DNA of 64,000 nucleotides. Source: Romanomermis culicivorax. Lineage: Eukaryota > Nematoda > Enoplea > Mermithida > Mermithidae. Location: contig CAWUHX010000256.1 of assembly GCA_963922205.1 (NCBI GenBank), positions 248,001 to 312,000 on the forward strand. The letters run 5' to 3'. Positions 63,395 through 64,000 of this stretch are shown in pieces (positions within the stretch are counted from its first letter, which is position 1; every line of letters begins with the position of its first letter). The notes below the pieces were generated by a model, which did not search any database, was not told where the DNA came from, and saw only the letters and a program-made list of their open reading frames with translations. The position numbers and the translations under genes were made by a program.

Positions 63395-63655
63395 ATAACT
63401 ATAGTCTGTTTTTATTCAAATGCTTCTTAATAACGAAAGTGGAAAGCAAGTAGCATTTCAGATTTTCACGCTTTGCTGATAAACAATACATCAGATTCGG
63501 CTGGAAATTTGTGAGCTTAATGACCTAACCCTTAGAAATTTTTCGAGCAAAAAATTTTACAGTAAGAGCTCTATGTAAACGGTTTTTACGATAGTATTGA
63601 TTTGTGTCACTTTTCTATTTAGAAGCATTTTATAAAAAGCAGACTATAATTGAGG
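63395..63655. repeat. Dispersed repeat, second copy of 20080-20340
   Basis: Same orientation and word order, about 75-80% identical by eye. Confidence 0.6.
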
Positions 63656-64000
63656 TACGTTGTTCAAGGGATGTAAATAACATACTCACGTTATACATGC
63701 AATGTCGTCATAGAGGCTGATTTTGTGTCGACTGATACCCAGAGGTATTTTTCTGCAGAAAACAAGGCAGTGGCTGAGTGTCAAAAAAGTTGGAGAGCTT
63801 ATTACCCAGAGTTTGTGAAAGCAAATATATAAAAAATATATAAAAATGTATCGAGGAAAACCTTAAAATACTATGCACAACTTTCACATAGCCCCAAACA
63901 TACTTTGTATCAATACTGTATTGGCTAACACATTATATGCATCTTTATCGACACTGTAGGCATAATTTGAGCTTCTTTTCCACATTCCTTGAGTAGGACC
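63656..64000. other. AT-rich interval, nothing recognised
   Basis: No supported feature. Confidence 0.4.

Overview
The window reads as intergenic or intronic DNA of a large, transposon-rich metazoan genome. Nothing in it looks bacterial: there are no operons, no long host ORFs, and no rRNA or tRNA genes that I can recognise. The recognisable genes belong almost entirely to mobile elements, most of them decayed. Two interstitial arrays of the hexamer TTAGGC (19214-19377 and 44277-44637) match the telomere repeat known from nematodes. This points to a nematode or a relative, but interstitial arrays are weak taxonomic evidence.

Layout. 1-730 is a broken mariner transposase. 1080-2730 is a dispersed or duplicated segment with a second copy at 27545-29090. 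3100-3501 is a possible ISXO2/Merlin-type transposase remnant. 3669 to about 11411 is a 5'-truncated LTR element made of accessory genes only, including a DEDDy 3'-5' exonuclease; it is split by a non-autonomous hAT-like transposon (6994-8929) with a perfect 8-bp target duplication. 12.9-30 kb is mostly non-coding repeats: minisatellites, fold-back elements, a near-perfect 196-bp-TIR element (23986-25622), and an accessory-gene fragment on the minus strand (about 22.9-23.5 kb). Two paralogous first exons on the minus strand (14127-14374 and 29476-29723) are the best candidates for host coding sequence.

31254-43183 is a complete LTR insertion (plus strand, 4-bp TSD ACTT) of Ty3/gypsy type. It has gag, protease and integrase but no reverse transcriptase or RNase H. 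About 4.8 kb of accessory sequence behind the integrase begins with the same DEDDy exonuclease family. Splice signals suggest the accessory gene is expressed from a spliced RNA, as env genes are.

47815-56924 is a second complete LTR insertion (minus strand, 881-bp LTRs, 4-bp TSD GGGT). Its gene order is unusual: gag, then an envelope-like membrane glycoprotein, then protease, RT, RNase H and integrase. The transmembrane half of the envelope is in one continuous frame with the protease. 57818-62873 is a DIRS-type element with inverted terminal repeats, an internal complementary region, gag, RT-RNase H and an intact tyrosine recombinase. The rest is unassigned AT-rich DNA with dispersed repeats.

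The two observations most likely to be new are the gag-env-pol order with an envelope-protease fusion, and the exonuclease-plus-large-accessory-protein module shared by at least three element copies, one of which keeps integrase but has lost RT.
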